Part shown: positions 1 to 7,892 of the stretch, in pieces
How the letters are laid out: each line of letters opens with the position of its first letter
Position numbering within the stretch: the first letter of the stretch is position 1
Assembly: GCA_002422425.1 (NCBI GenBank)
Contig: DIVG01000029.1
Location: 15,043-35,418 of the forward strand
Length of the DNA stretch: 20,376 bases
Direction of reading: 5' to 3'
From: Akkermansiaceae bacterium UBA6138
GTDB taxonomy: Bacteria > Verrucomicrobiota > Verrucomicrobiia > Verrucomicrobiales > DEV007
Notes under the pieces: generated by a model
The model's database searches: none
What the model saw: only the letters and a program-made list of their open reading frames with translations
Told to the model about the DNA's origin: nothing
Made by a program: the position numbers and the translations under genes

Positions 1-2639
1 CTCCAGGTTTTGCCGCCGTCGGTGGAACGATTCGCGATGATGCGTTTGTTCTTCGAACGGTAGAGGGTGCGCAGGCTGCCGTCGGCGAGGGTCAACACGG
101 TTGGCTGGATGACCTGATAGGGTTGGGTCTCGGGCTCGAAGCGCTGCCACGAGGTTCCGAGTTCGGGTTTTGAGAGGTCTGTCAGGATCTCGAAGTGAAA
201 GCGCCAGTCGTTGTCATGCTCGGTCGAGGAGGGGCAGAGCAGGTTTCCGTCAGGCAAAAGGAGCGGCTTACCGCGGACGGGGCCGTCGATGCCTTCGGGG
301 AGACGGCGGCGTTCGCGGAAGGAACGTCCGTCATCGTAGCTGACCATGACTTCGCCCCACCATGTCTGCGGGTCGGGTCCGACCTTGAAGAAGAGGTAGG
401 TGAGTCCATCGCCGGGTGCCTGCCAGAGCACGGGATTCCAGCAGGGGTGGCGCTTGCCGTCGTGCTGGATGCCGTTGGCCCACTCGACCGGTTTGGACCA
501 TTCGGCGCCGTCAAAATAGCTGGTCCAGATACCCACGTCGGGGTTCTTTTCGGCGGTTCCGCCAAACCAGGTGGCGACGAGGCCGCGATCGTTCTCGATG
601 ATGCTGCTGGCGTGGCACTGGGGAAAGGGTGCCTTTTCGTAGATGAACTCTTCTTTGACGAATCCGGGGAATCTCGGGGCGGCCTTTTCCTCTGCGGCGC
701 GGGCCTGGAGTTGCTTGGCAGAGAACTGGATGGAGTCCTGCTGACGAATGTGGTAGAGGCGACCGTCTTCGGCACCGATGACGAGTTCGGGTTTGCCGTC
801 TCCGTCAAAGTCGGCCACGGTCGGGCTGCACGTGTGGCCCGAGACATTGCGCTCGGTGACGTTGCCGATCTTCTTCAAAACGACGCGTCCGTCCCGGTCC
901 TCGCAGTTGCGGTACCAGGTGGCATTTTCGGAATTGATGAAGAGATCGAGGCGTCCGTCGCCGTCCCAGTCGACCATGGCGAGCTTGGTGCGTCCGCTGC
1001 GTCCGGCGCTGCGGGCATTGAGGCGGATGGGCTCGTTGTCTTCGTCGATGAAAAGGCGCTCGGCTTTGCCTCCTCCGCGGCGGAGAGTGAGGTAGCCTTC
1101 CTGATCCATCATGACGAGGTCAAGTTTGCCATCACTGTCGAAGTCCAGCGCGAGCGGGGTGGTGCGCCACTGGGTGAGGGTGTCGCTCGAGGGAGTCTGC
1201 CACCACTGCCATTTCGGAGCGAGTTCGCTTTGCCCGCTGTCGAAAGTGGTCGGCTCGACGCGGAGCGGATCGCCGGTGCCGCGGAGCAGTCCGACCCGGC
1301 CGAGGATGGAGTTGTAAATGATGTCGAGCTTGCCGTCGCCGTCCCAATCGGCGGAGGACAAGGTGGTGTAACCCCACTTGGCTTCGCAGGGGCCCTGAAT
1401 GGAACCGTTCGGTCCGGCGAAGACGCGGAAGGGGACGCCCTCAGCCTCTTCGAGGAGAACGGGGGTGGCCCATTTGGGGAGATTGTTTTCGCCTTTGCCC
1501 AAATTTTTGAAAAAGGCGATGTTGCCAGCGGTGTTGCCGCAAAGGATGTCCTGCCGTCCGTCGCCGTCCCAGTCGATGACATAGGGCGTGGCGAGGGCAC
1601 CGAACTTGAGGGTGTCGGCCTGTTGCTGGAAGAAGACGGGCTGATGAAACACGGGGAGTCCGTTGCGGACCTCGCCACTGTGTTCGATGAGGGCGACGCG
1701 CCCGTCTTCATCTCCGACGATGAGATCCGTGTGGCCGTTCCCGGTCCAGTCGTAGGCGGTAGGGGTGATCATCTGCACGTGCATGATGAGGGGGTTGCCG
1801 TCGGATCCGTCGAGGCGGCGTCCGACGCCGTAGCGGGGTGCTGTGCGGGTGCCGATATTCTCAAAGTAGGTGAAGCCGTCCATGAACTCGCCGCAGAGCA
1901 GATCGAGGTCGCCGTCTCCGTCGAAGTCGGCGAAGTTCGGCGAGGGCCACCCGTAGGTCTCGATGAGGCTGCCTTCGGCGGTGGTGAGTTTGACGGGTAT
2001 GTCGGAATACTTCGGCTCGGCATCGCTGCCGTGGTTTTCGATCAGATAGACGTAGCCGCGGAGGGGACCATTGCGCCAGCGCCCCTGAGCGTCGTAGGCC
2101 TGGTCCCAGACGAGGTCGCTCCAGTCGCCGACGCCGACGATGAGGTCGTGGACGCCGTTGCCCTTGTAGTCCACGTAGCGCCACATGTTCGCACGGACCG
2201 CGTTTTCGTGAATGTTGGATTTGGGGTAAATTTTCGGGGGCTTTTCGAACTTCGACTCGCGGAAGTCCACGTGCTCGACCCCGGGCGCGAGGATGCGGGG
2301 TTCGCCGTTGACGTAGGAAACCTGCATGTTCTGCGAAGCGGGGCCGAGGCGGACGCCCGGTTTGAAGACGGGCAGTTTTTCTCCGGGTTCGCCGGCGTTT
2401 TCAAAATACCAGACCCCGTTGGAGGGTTTGTCAGGGCAGGCGACGACGAGATCGGTCTTGCCGTCACCGTTATAGTCCAGCGGCATGGGCCAGGCCCAGA
2501 GACCGACGCCGAGATCGACTTGGAGGCCCGGGTGGTTGTAGGGGAGCGGCTGCAATTTCCAGTCGGCCTCTTCCGCGGAGAGCGGGAGGACGAAGACCGC
2601 AAGGCTGGCGGCGAGGGCGGGGATGGGGTTGGTTTTCAT
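1..2639 (-). CDS. Exported FG-GAP/VCBS repeat protein fused to a sialidase-like BNR domain (3' end outside window)
   Basis: Reading the minus strand from ATG at 2639 gives 879 uninterrupted codons up to the window edge, so the C-terminus is missing. Residues 1-22 look like a signal peptide (MKTN start, hydrophobic stretch, cleavage after LSA). Residues about 50-620 carry nine calcium-loop FG-GAP/VCBS repeats, for example DYNGDGKTDL, DFDGDGDLDL, DWDGDGRQDI, DWDGDGKLDI and DFDGDGKPEL, so this part should be an extracellular beta-propeller. From about residue 660 the sequence changes to the BNR_2 / predicted-neuraminidase family: FPQCHASSI, ATWFGGTAEKNPDVGIW, HPCWNPVLWQ, VGPDPQTWWGE, and near the edge an Asp-box-like STDGGKTW. 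Members are putative sialidases or other glycan-processing propellers; the substrate cannot be told from sequence. The gene follows the GntR gene on the same strand across a 238-bp gap. No Shine-Dalgarno is visible before the ATG. A long open frame on the opposite strand is a shadow of this gene. Confidence 0.9.
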   Translation of the reverse strand, partial: MKTNPIPALAASLAVFVLPLSAEEADWKLQPLPYNHPGLQVDLGVGLWAWPMPLDYNGDGKTDLVVACPDKPSNGVWYFENAGEPGEKLPVFKPGVRLGPASQNMQVSYVNGEPRILAPGVEHVDFRESKFEKPPKIYPKSNIHENAVRANMWRYVDYKGNGVHDLIVGVGDWSDLVWDQAYDAQGRWRNGPLRGYVYLIENHGSDAEPKYSDIPVKLTTAEGSLIETYGWPSPNFADFDGDGDLDLLCGEFMDGFTYFENIGTRTAPRYGVGRRLDGSDGNPLIMHVQMITPTAYDWTGNGHTDLIVGDEDGRVALIEHSGEVRNGLPVFHQPVFFQQQADTLKFGALATPYVIDWDGDGRQDILCGNTAGNIAFFKNLGKGENNLPKWATPVLLEEAEGVPFRVFAGPNGSIQGPCEAKWGYTTLSSADWDGDGKLDIIYNSILGRVGLLRGTGDPLRVEPTTFDSGQSELAPKWQWWQTPSSDTLTQWRTTPLALDFDSDGKLDLVMMDQEGYLTLRRGGGKAERLFIDEDNEPIRLNARSAGRSGRTKLAMVDWDGDGRLDLFINSENATWYRNCEDRDGRVVLKKIGNVTERNVSGHTCSPTVADFDGDGKPELVIGAEDGRLYHIRQQDSIQFSAKQLQARAAEEKAAPRFPGFVKEEFIYEKAPFPQCHASSIIENDRGLVATWFGGTAEKNPDVGIWTSYFDGAEWSKPVEWANGIQHDGKRHPCWNPVLWQAPGDGLTYLFFKVGPDPQTWWGEVMVSYDDGRSFRERRRLPEGIDGPVRGKPLLLPDGNLLCPSSTEHDNDWRFHFEILTDLSKPELGTSWQRFEPETQPYQVIQPTVLTLADGSLRTLYRSKNKRIIANRSTDGGKTW

Positions 2640-2678
2640 GAGTCTACGGTTTGAGGAAATCGGGTTGCTAGCGGGGGC

Positions 2679-2708
2679 ATGGTAAGTTTTTCTGAACAGC
2701 ATGGGCAA
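2679..2708 (-). promoter_or_regulatory. Candidate sigma70-type promoter for the FG-GAP/BNR gene
   Basis: On the minus strand, TTGCCC (2708-2703) is separated by 18 nt from TACCAT (2684-2679). Each hexamer matches the consensus at 4 of 6 positions. Transcription would start near 2672, about 33 nt before the ATG. Eye-based match only; the 238-bp gap after the GntR gene makes a separate promoter plausible. Confidence 0.3.
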
Positions 2709-2877
2709 TGTGCCTTCCAACCTTTCATCCGGGTCTGCCGGTGAACCGTCGCCGCTCTTGGTAAAGGGTAGGCGATTTGGTTTGGTCGATCCCGGGGACT
2801 ACGAAAAACTCGCGGTGTCGAGGGGATGTCTTTACTACGATGTCCATATCTTCGGGTTGGTCTCTAGAGCGGGCGTC

Positions 2878-3579
2878 TCACTCCGCCCACCAGCGGCCTG
2901 AAGGGTCGTTGTCGGCTTCTGTCAGGGTAAGGTCGAGACTGTTGCGGATGTGGCGCTGCATCGCCTCGTGAGCCTCGTCGCCCGAGCGACTGCGGATGGC
3001 GGTGGCGATGGCTTCGTGCTCGGACTGGGTTGTCTCGAGAATATCGAGTCGAAAGGCGTGGCGGTCCGCCTGGAAGGTGCGGGTGAGAATATGGGAATCG
3101 CCAACGACCTTGAGCATGCGACGGTTGCGCGAGGCCTCGATAACGGTCATGTGAAAGGCAAGGTCGAGGGCGTGAAACTGGTTCGCGATAGATCGGTCGG
3201 CCGATTCTTTTCCTGAGAGCCTCACCGCCCTGACTATCCCCGCTGAGCTGATGAGGTTGCGATCAAGCTCCTGCAGGAGCCGGTCGCTGATGCGCTCGGC
3301 GGCGAGCCTGGCGGCGAAGGATTCAAGAGCCTCGCGGAGTTCGTATAGCTCGATGGCCTCTCCCCGCGTCAGTTCACGAACAATCGCGCCCAGTTGGGGC
3401 ACGAGCTCGACAAATCCCTCACTGGCAAGCTGTCCGACCGCCTCGCGGACCGGCGTCGCGCTGATGCCGATCTCCCTGCCGATACTTCCGTAGGAAAGGC
3501 GTGAGCCGGGCGGGACAGATCCGTCGAGCAGCTTTTGCCGGATGTGGCGATAGGCTTTCTGGGAATGATTGTCAGCCAT
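2878..3579 (-). CDS. GntR-family transcriptional regulator, FadR subfamily with FCD domain
   Basis: A 233-residue regulator, normal length for the family. Residues about 8-70 form the winged helix-turn-helix DNA-binding domain (SYGSIGREIGISATPVREAV, then the wing QLGAIVREL). Residues about 75-220 are the helical FCD effector domain. Its metal/ligand-site residues appear intact: D139 and H143 in LDLAFH, H188 in SEHEA, H210 in MQRH. FCD proteins usually sense small organic acids, sugar acids or related metabolites; the ligand here is unknown. I chose ATG at 3579 rather than the in-frame ATG at 3666 because the shorter form begins with the usual short N-terminus before the HTH, and because the 30 bases before it are three tandem 10-bp repeats that look regulatory. 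The next gene downstream on this strand is the FG-GAP/BNR protein, the likeliest target besides itself. Confidence 0.9.
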   Translation of the reverse strand: MADNHSQKAYRHIRQKLLDGSVPPGSRLSYGSIGREIGISATPVREAVGQLASEGFVELVPQLGAIVRELTRGEAIELYELREALESFAARLAAERISDRLLQELDRNLISSAGIVRAVRLSGKESADRSIANQFHALDLAFHMTVIEASRNRRMLKVVGDSHILTRTFQADRHAFRLDILETTQSEHEAIATAIRSRSGDEAHEAMQRHIRNSLDLTLTEADNDPSGRWWAE

Positions 3580-3581
3580 GA

Positions 3582-3611
3582 TATAGCGCTCTATAGAGCT
3601 CAATAGGGCTC
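3582..3611 (-). repeat. Three tandem 10-bp repeats at the GntR start codon; candidate operator
   Basis: Read on the minus strand, three consecutive units are GAGCCCTATT, GAGCTCTATA and GAGCGCTATA (consensus GAGCNCTATA), with no gap. They occupy -32 to -3 relative to the GntR ATG. A 12-bp perfect palindrome, GCTCTATAGAGC (3588-3599), spans the junction of the last two units. The period is one DNA helical turn, which would place successive sites on the same face. Binding by the adjacent GntR protein, with block of its own transcription or ribosome access, is inferred. Confidence 0.55.
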
Positions 3612-3716
3612 GTGGCAAGCGAACGCCGTGACAAGGACGCATTTGCGGGATCGCACAAAGACGCACGGAATCGGAGACTCAGGCCGTTCCACCCAAGCGG
3701 TGTTCCCTTTGCAGGG

Positions 3717-4538
3717 TCAATCCAGCCATTTTTGCGCGTCGAGTCGTGCGGAAACGTAACCGAAAGTCAGATGGGTCTGCATCTCAAGGGGGATTCGATA
3801 CTGGTCGTCGGTAAACCACAGGGTGGTGCGTTTGATCTTCTCGTAACTCTTGATGGTGAGGTCGGTATTGACCTTGCCGACAGCCGCATCGAGACGGATC
3901 GCTTCATAACTGGTGCCCTTTACTTCGCGGGACTCGCGTCCGACAACCTTGAAGGAGGCTAGGTAGGGCCGGTTGAACGGGGTTACGAGCATCGTGATAG
4001 TGTCTCCGTCCTTGAGGGGATGGCTGCGTAGGTAAAAAGCGGAGGAGAGAACATCCTGGCCGAAATCGAATTTAAACTTCGATGTCGCCGAGAGTATTTT
4101 GTTTTTCTGCTTTGATGTTGTGGTATATACCTGACGTCTTCTTTCGAAGATGATATCATAGCGGTTCTCCTCGTTGCGATCTTTTTCACTGAGCTGAAAG
4201 GTGAGGGGGCGAAGGGAATCACTGGCGACAATGGAGCGTGCCTGGAATTCGTAGGGGTAGAGAAGCCGGGCAAAACCGGTGCTGCGACCCGAGGCATCGC
4301 CGATAAATTTTTCCTTGCGCGGTCCATCACTCACGATCGTGATATCGACGCGACCGGCGTTGACCCGGTTGTTCCAGTCGAGAGTGTATTCAAGGGCGAC
4401 GGGCCGCAAATCCGCGTGCTTGCCCGGCGGAAGCCGGGTGATATCCTTCATCCAGTCTGGAGGGCCGATGGGCTCTTCGGGAAAAGCGCTCCCAGACAAA
4501 AAAAGATAGAGAAAGAAGCCGGGAAGTCTCGCTTTCAT
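3717..4538 (-). CDS. Exported DUF3108-family protein
   Basis: A 273-residue protein resembling DUF3108 family members (PF11306): after a probable signal peptide (about residues 1-18, ending near SGSA) come beta-rich segments such as LEYTLDWNNRVNAGRVDI, FARLLYPYEFQARSIVASD, RRQVYTTTSKQK and the late TTLWFTDDQYRIPLEMQT. DUF3108 proteins are periplasmic or outer-membrane-facing beta proteins of unknown biochemical role. The start codon is the ATG at 4538, which opens directly into the signal peptide; no good Shine-Dalgarno precedes it. It is divergent from the PQQ-propeller lipoprotein gene (85 bp between starts) and on the same strand as the GntR gene, which begins 137 bp beyond its stop. Family assignment is fairly secure; function is unknown. 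Confidence 0.8.
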   Translation of the reverse strand: MKARLPGFFLYLFLSGSAFPEEPIGPPDWMKDITRLPPGKHADLRPVALEYTLDWNNRVNAGRVDITIVSDGPRKEKFIGDASGRSTGFARLLYPYEFQARSIVASDSLRPLTFQLSEKDRNEENRYDIIFERRRQVYTTTSKQKNKILSATSKFKFDFGQDVLSSAFYLRSHPLKDGDTITMLVTPFNRPYLASFKVVGRESREVKGTSYEAIRLDAAVGKVNTDLTIKSYEKIKRTTLWFTDDQYRIPLEMQTHLTFGYVSARLDAQKWLD

Positions 4539-4623
4539 TGGAGTTGGGGCGAATAGAGGAACGGCAGACCGGACAACACTAAGAGATGTTGATGTTCTGA
4601 AAATTCAAGGTAATCATAAAACG

Positions 4624-5853
4624 ATGAAAAATGCAATCCCGGCAATGGTTCTTTCTTCAGTTTCGATACGGGGTGCGATGCTGGTGTTCAGTTTGGCGGG
4701 CTTTCTAAGTTCGTGCAGCGGCGAAAAGAAGGCGGATGCGGATCCACCGGTGATTGAAGAGGAGGCAGCAGAAATCGGGGCTGACTGGCCGCTTTTCCGG
4801 GGGGATGCTCAGATGCAGGGCATCACAGACGAGAAAATTCTGCCGCCGCTGCGCCTGTCCTGGTCATTCGAGCCGTCGGCGGAAGAGGGAAAGCGGCGTC
4901 CCCCGATCGAGGCCTCTCCGGTGGTGGCTGACGGACGGGTCTTCGTGGGAAGCCAGGACGGTCATTTTTACTGCCTCGATCTGGAGAGTGGAGGGCTTTT
5001 GTGGCGTTTTAAAGCAGAAGGCCCCGTGACGGCGCCGGCGGCAGTTCTGTCCGCGAGGGTTTTCTTCGGCGACACTTACGGGTTCGTTTATGCCCTCGAT
5101 GCGGCGGCGGGTGAAGAACTCTGGCGCTTCGAGACCGGGGGAAAGATCGAGGGCGGGGTGAACACGATGGTATCCGGGGCGGGCCCGGACCGGGTTTTTA
5201 TCGGGAGCCACGACTATTTTCTCTACGCCTTGAGCGCTGACTCGGGCGAGGTCTTGTGGAAGCACGAGACCGGGAACTACGTCGTCTCCACCCCTTCGAT
5301 GATTCAGACCGGGGGCGAGCCGGCGCTTGCCTTCGGGGGGTGCGACGGTCTCCTTCACGTGATTCCCGCCGATGGCGGCGGCGAAAAACGGGAGATTGAG
5401 ATAGGAGCCTACATCGCCAACACCTCGGCGGTGCGGGACGGGATTTGCTACATCGCCCACAATGGCGGGGAAGTGGTTGCGATTGATATTGCTTCGGGCG
5501 AAACAGTGTGGAAGACGAAGACGGGTATCGAGTATACGGCATCTCCTGCGGTGGACGGGGAGACTCTTTACGTGGCCGGCCCGGACAAGCGACTCGTGGC
5601 TTATGACCGGGTCGACGGGTCGGAGAAATGGGCCTTCCTCGCGACTCGCGCTCTGGCGAGTTCGCCACTGGTGAGCGACGGAATTGTCTGGCAGGGGGGC
5701 ATGGACGGGCGCCTCTATGCGGTGAACCGGACGGACGGAAGCGAAATCTGGAATTTTGAACTCGGCGCGCAGATCAAAGCCTCACCGGCGGCATCGCGCG
5801 GGACCCTCGTCGTTTGCGGTGATGACGGCGTGGTGTATGGTTTTAAGAGGTGA
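4624..5853 (+). CDS. PQQ-binding-like beta-propeller lipoprotein
   Basis: A 409-residue predicted lipoprotein. The signal sequence ends in a lipobox (FLSSC) with the acyl-acceptor Cys at residue 31, followed by an acidic linker. The mature part opens with the usual DWPLFRGD and contains PQQ-type blades ending in (Y/V)AxDxxxGxxxW: conserved tryptophans at W80, W127, W167, W212, W296, W336 and W376, plus one degenerate blade near residues 244-261 with no Trp. The C-terminal strand GVVYGFKR would close the ring with the N-terminal LSWSFE strand, making an eight-bladed propeller. BamB has the same overall plan, but the opening resembles the many PQQ-like proteins of Planctomycetota and Verrucomicrobiota, so an outer-membrane-assembly role is only an alternative. 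No catalytic partner domain is present. The radical SAM gene begins 33 bp after its stop, so the two may be co-transcribed. Confidence 0.88.
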   Translation: MKNAIPAMVLSSVSIRGAMLVFSLAGFLSSCSGEKKADADPPVIEEEAAEIGADWPLFRGDAQMQGITDEKILPPLRLSWSFEPSAEEGKRRPPIEASPVVADGRVFVGSQDGHFYCLDLESGGLLWRFKAEGPVTAPAAVLSARVFFGDTYGFVYALDAAAGEELWRFETGGKIEGGVNTMVSGAGPDRVFIGSHDYFLYALSADSGEVLWKHETGNYVVSTPSMIQTGGEPALAFGGCDGLLHVIPADGGGEKREIEIGAYIANTSAVRDGICYIAHNGGEVVAIDIASGETVWKTKTGIEYTASPAVDGETLYVAGPDKRLVAYDRVDGSEKWAFLATRALASSPLVSDGIVWQGGMDGRLYAVNRTDGSEIWNFELGAQIKASPAASRGTLVVCGDDGVVYGFKR

Positions 5854-5886
5854 ATGCAACCTCTCTGAAATCTTATCTGACTTTTT

Positions 5887-7260
5887 ATGGCCGCACCTTC
5901 AAAACCCGGGGACTCCGTTGGAGTTATTGATAAACTGACGGTGCCGCTCGTTCCCGCTTCGGAAGAGCAGACCGAGGTCGGCAACTATTTTGTGGCGAAT
6001 TACCCGCCTTTCTCGTTCTGGAAGCCGGAATACAAGAGCGCCGTCCATGAGGTTCTCAACTCACCGCCGCCGCACGATACCAAGCTCGGATTGTATTTCC
6101 ATATCCCGTTTTGCCGGAAACGCTGCCACTTCTGCTATTTTCGGGTCTACACGGACAAGAATGCGGCGGAGATCAATGCCTACCTCGATGCGGGGATCAA
6201 AGAGTTCGAGCGGTATTCCCGCACCTCCTACCTCGCCGGGCGCAAGCCGCAGTTCGTCTATTTTGGTGGAGGCACGCCGAGTTATCTCTCGATCGATCAG
6301 CTCACCGATCTCACGAACCGGATGAAGGATCTCTTCCCCTGGGATGAGACCGAGGAGGTCGCTTTTGAGGCGGAGCCCGGGACTCTTACGGAGAAAAAGC
6401 TCGAGGCGCTTCGCCAGATCGGGGTCACTCGTCTCAGTCTCGGTATTGAGAGTTTTGATGATCACCTCCTCGAGGTGAACGGCCGTGCTCATCGCTCAAA
6501 AGAGGCCTTTCGAGCTCTGGAATTTGCGAAGACGCTGGGATTTGATCAGGTCAATATCGACCTCATCGCCGGAATGATGGACGAAACGCCCGCTAACTGG
6601 GAGCGCAGTGTTCGCACTGCGATAGAGCAATCTCCGGACTGTGTGACGATCTACCAGATGGAAATTCCCTACAATACAACCATTTTCAAAGAGATGCAGG
6701 AGTCCGGTCGAGTCACCGCCCCTGTCGCCGACTGGAAAACGAAGCGGAACTGGGTCGACTGGGCGTTTAATGAATTCGAATCCGCCGGCTACACCGTGAG
6801 CAGTGCCTACACTGTGGTGAAAAATCCGGAAACAACCAAATTTGTTTACCGGGACAGTCTCTGGGAGGGGGCTGATCTGCTCTCGGCCGGGGTGGCGAGC
6901 TTTGGCCACTTCGGCGGAGTGCACTACCAAAACCAGGCCGACGTGGGACCCTACATGATGGAGCTGGACAAGGGCGAACTGCCGATCTACCGGGCCTACC
7001 CGACGAATCATGAGGAACGCTGCATTCGTGAATTCATCCTGCAGTTAAAGTTAGGTCGCACCAGCCTCGGTTATTTCCGCAGGAAATACGGTGTCGACCC
7101 CCTTGAGCGTTTCGCTGCCCAGTTCGCCGACCTTGAAGCCCGGGGCTATTTCAGTATCGAAGGCGACGATGTTGTCGTCAGTCGGGGAGGGTTGCTCCAA
7201 ATCGACCGTCTTCTCCATGACTTTTTCCTCGAACAACACCGCGATGCACGCTACACCTGA
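5887..7260 (+). CDS. HemW-like radical SAM protein (coproporphyrinogen III oxidase-like family)
   Basis: A 457-residue radical SAM enzyme. FHIPFC (71-76) leads into the [4Fe-4S] motif C76-x3-C80-x2-C83 (CRKRCHFCYF), followed by the SAM-binding GGGTP (127-131), the family motifs EAEPGTL and RLSLGIESFDD, and a C-terminal HemN_C-like domain (from about 378, EERCIREFILQLKLGR). Authentic HemN has a fourth Cys just after the cluster motif (CxxxCxxCxC); here that position is Phe, as in HemW, so true coproporphyrinogen dehydrogenase activity is unlikely. HemW proteins bind heme, while other members have been recruited to diverse radical reactions. About 65 residues precede the core, more than in HemW. 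The gene overlaps the UbiC-like gene by 17 bp, so their products probably act together. No Shine-Dalgarno is seen before the ATG. Confidence 0.88.
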   Translation: MAAPSKPGDSVGVIDKLTVPLVPASEEQTEVGNYFVANYPPFSFWKPEYKSAVHEVLNSPPPHDTKLGLYFHIPFCRKRCHFCYFRVYTDKNAAEINAYLDAGIKEFERYSRTSYLAGRKPQFVYFGGGTPSYLSIDQLTDLTNRMKDLFPWDETEEVAFEAEPGTLTEKKLEALRQIGVTRLSLGIESFDDHLLEVNGRAHRSKEAFRALEFAKTLGFDQVNIDLIAGMMDETPANWERSVRTAIEQSPDCVTIYQMEIPYNTTIFKEMQESGRVTAPVADWKTKRNWVDWAFNEFESAGYTVSSAYTVVKNPETTKFVYRDSLWEGADLLSAGVASFGHFGGVHYQNQADVGPYMMELDKGELPIYRAYPTNHEERCIREFILQLKLGRTSLGYFRRKYGVDPLERFAAQFADLEARGYFSIEGDDVVVSRGGLLQIDRLLHDFFLEQHRDARYT

Positions 7261-7876
7261 TCGCGAGGCGTTACGACGTCGGGAGTTCGCACGGGATCTC
7301 GCCGAAGCGCTGAATTGGCTCCTTCCATTTCATTTTTTTTATGAAAAAGGGGGCATCCCTTTGCCGGATTTTCATTTTATGCCCGGTGAGGAGGTCCCCT
7401 ATCCTTACCGGTCTCTTCTCGTTCACTCGAACGACATGACACCGACCCTGGCGGCCTTCCATCATTCTAAGCTCTATCTTGAGGTGCACGAGCATGAATC
7501 GAGCGACGATTTCGTAATGCGTCTCGTGACGCTGCACGCCGCCTCCTCCGACATCCCGGTGGAATTTGGCGCGATCGCGATTCAGTTGGGCGGTCTTCCG
7601 GGGGAGATGCAGGAACAGGTCGTCGCGGGAAGTAAGCCGCTCGGGGCTCTGCTCGGAGAATTTGGCGTCGAGCATTACGGCAGTCCCTCGGCCTATTTTG
7701 CTGTGCCGGCTGACGAAAGAATCGCGAAGGCGCTCAATCAGAGCGAAGGCGAGATCCTCTACGGACGCTGTAACCAACTGCTCGACCGCGACGGAATCGT
7801 TTTCGCTGATATCGTTGAAATTTTACCGCGGAGCAATGAGTCCGAAAAATGGGTGCAACACGTATCCAGTCGGTGA
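7244..7876 (+). CDS. Chorismate lyase (UbiC)-like protein
   Basis: A 210-residue protein that can be aligned by eye to E. coli UbiC (chorismate pyruvate-lyase: chorismate to 4-hydroxybenzoate plus pyruvate). Matching blocks are LLVHSNDMTPTLAAFHHSKL with the UbiC segment around LLLEDSMTKRFE; VMRLVTLHAASSDIPVEFG with the block holding UbiC R76; KPLGALL with KTPLGRYL; and FADIVEILP with LLTELFLP holding E155. The corresponding active-site residues R93 and E192 are conserved. About 50 extra N-terminal residues precede the core. The start is ATG 7244, inside the end of the radical SAM gene; the frame is open further upstream, but that part is read across the neighbouring gene and lacks family similarity. 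The halogenase-like gene starts 16 bp after its stop. Chorismate lyase activity is inferred; a related aromatic-acid-binding role is possible. Confidence 0.75.
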   Translation: MHATPDREALRRREFARDLAEALNWLLPFHFFYEKGGIPLPDFHFMPGEEVPYPYRSLLVHSNDMTPTLAAFHHSKLYLEVHEHESSDDFVMRLVTLHAASSDIPVEFGAIAIQLGGLPGEMQEQVVAGSKPLGALLGEFGVEHYGSPSAYFAVPADERIAKALNQSEGEILYGRCNQLLDRDGIVFADIVEILPRSNESEKWVQHVSSR

Positions 7877-7892
7877 AAGAACCGTTCCCGCT

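Noticed and set aside
195..2654. An 819-codon open frame on the plus strand
   Set aside because: It lies antisense to the FG-GAP/BNR gene. Its translation is low-complexity Val/Ala/Glu/Gly/Asp-rich with no family similarity, whereas the minus strand shows nine FG-GAP motifs and BNR_2 motifs in one continuous frame. High GC and regular codon use create the shadow.
3580..3666. A 29-residue N-terminal extension of the GntR protein from an upstream ATG at 3666
   Set aside because: The extension has no family counterpart and would have to be translated through the three tandem 10-bp repeats. The ATG at 3579 gives a normal-length regulator.
7091..7243. An upstream start for the UbiC-like gene
   Set aside because: These codons are a second reading of the HemN_C-coding part of the radical SAM gene, Ser/Pro-rich and without similarity. 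ATG 7244 gives a sensible N-terminus.
7566..7892. An upstream start for the halogenase-like gene
   Set aside because: It is read out of frame across the UbiC-like gene. The Rossmann motif begins right after ATG 7893.
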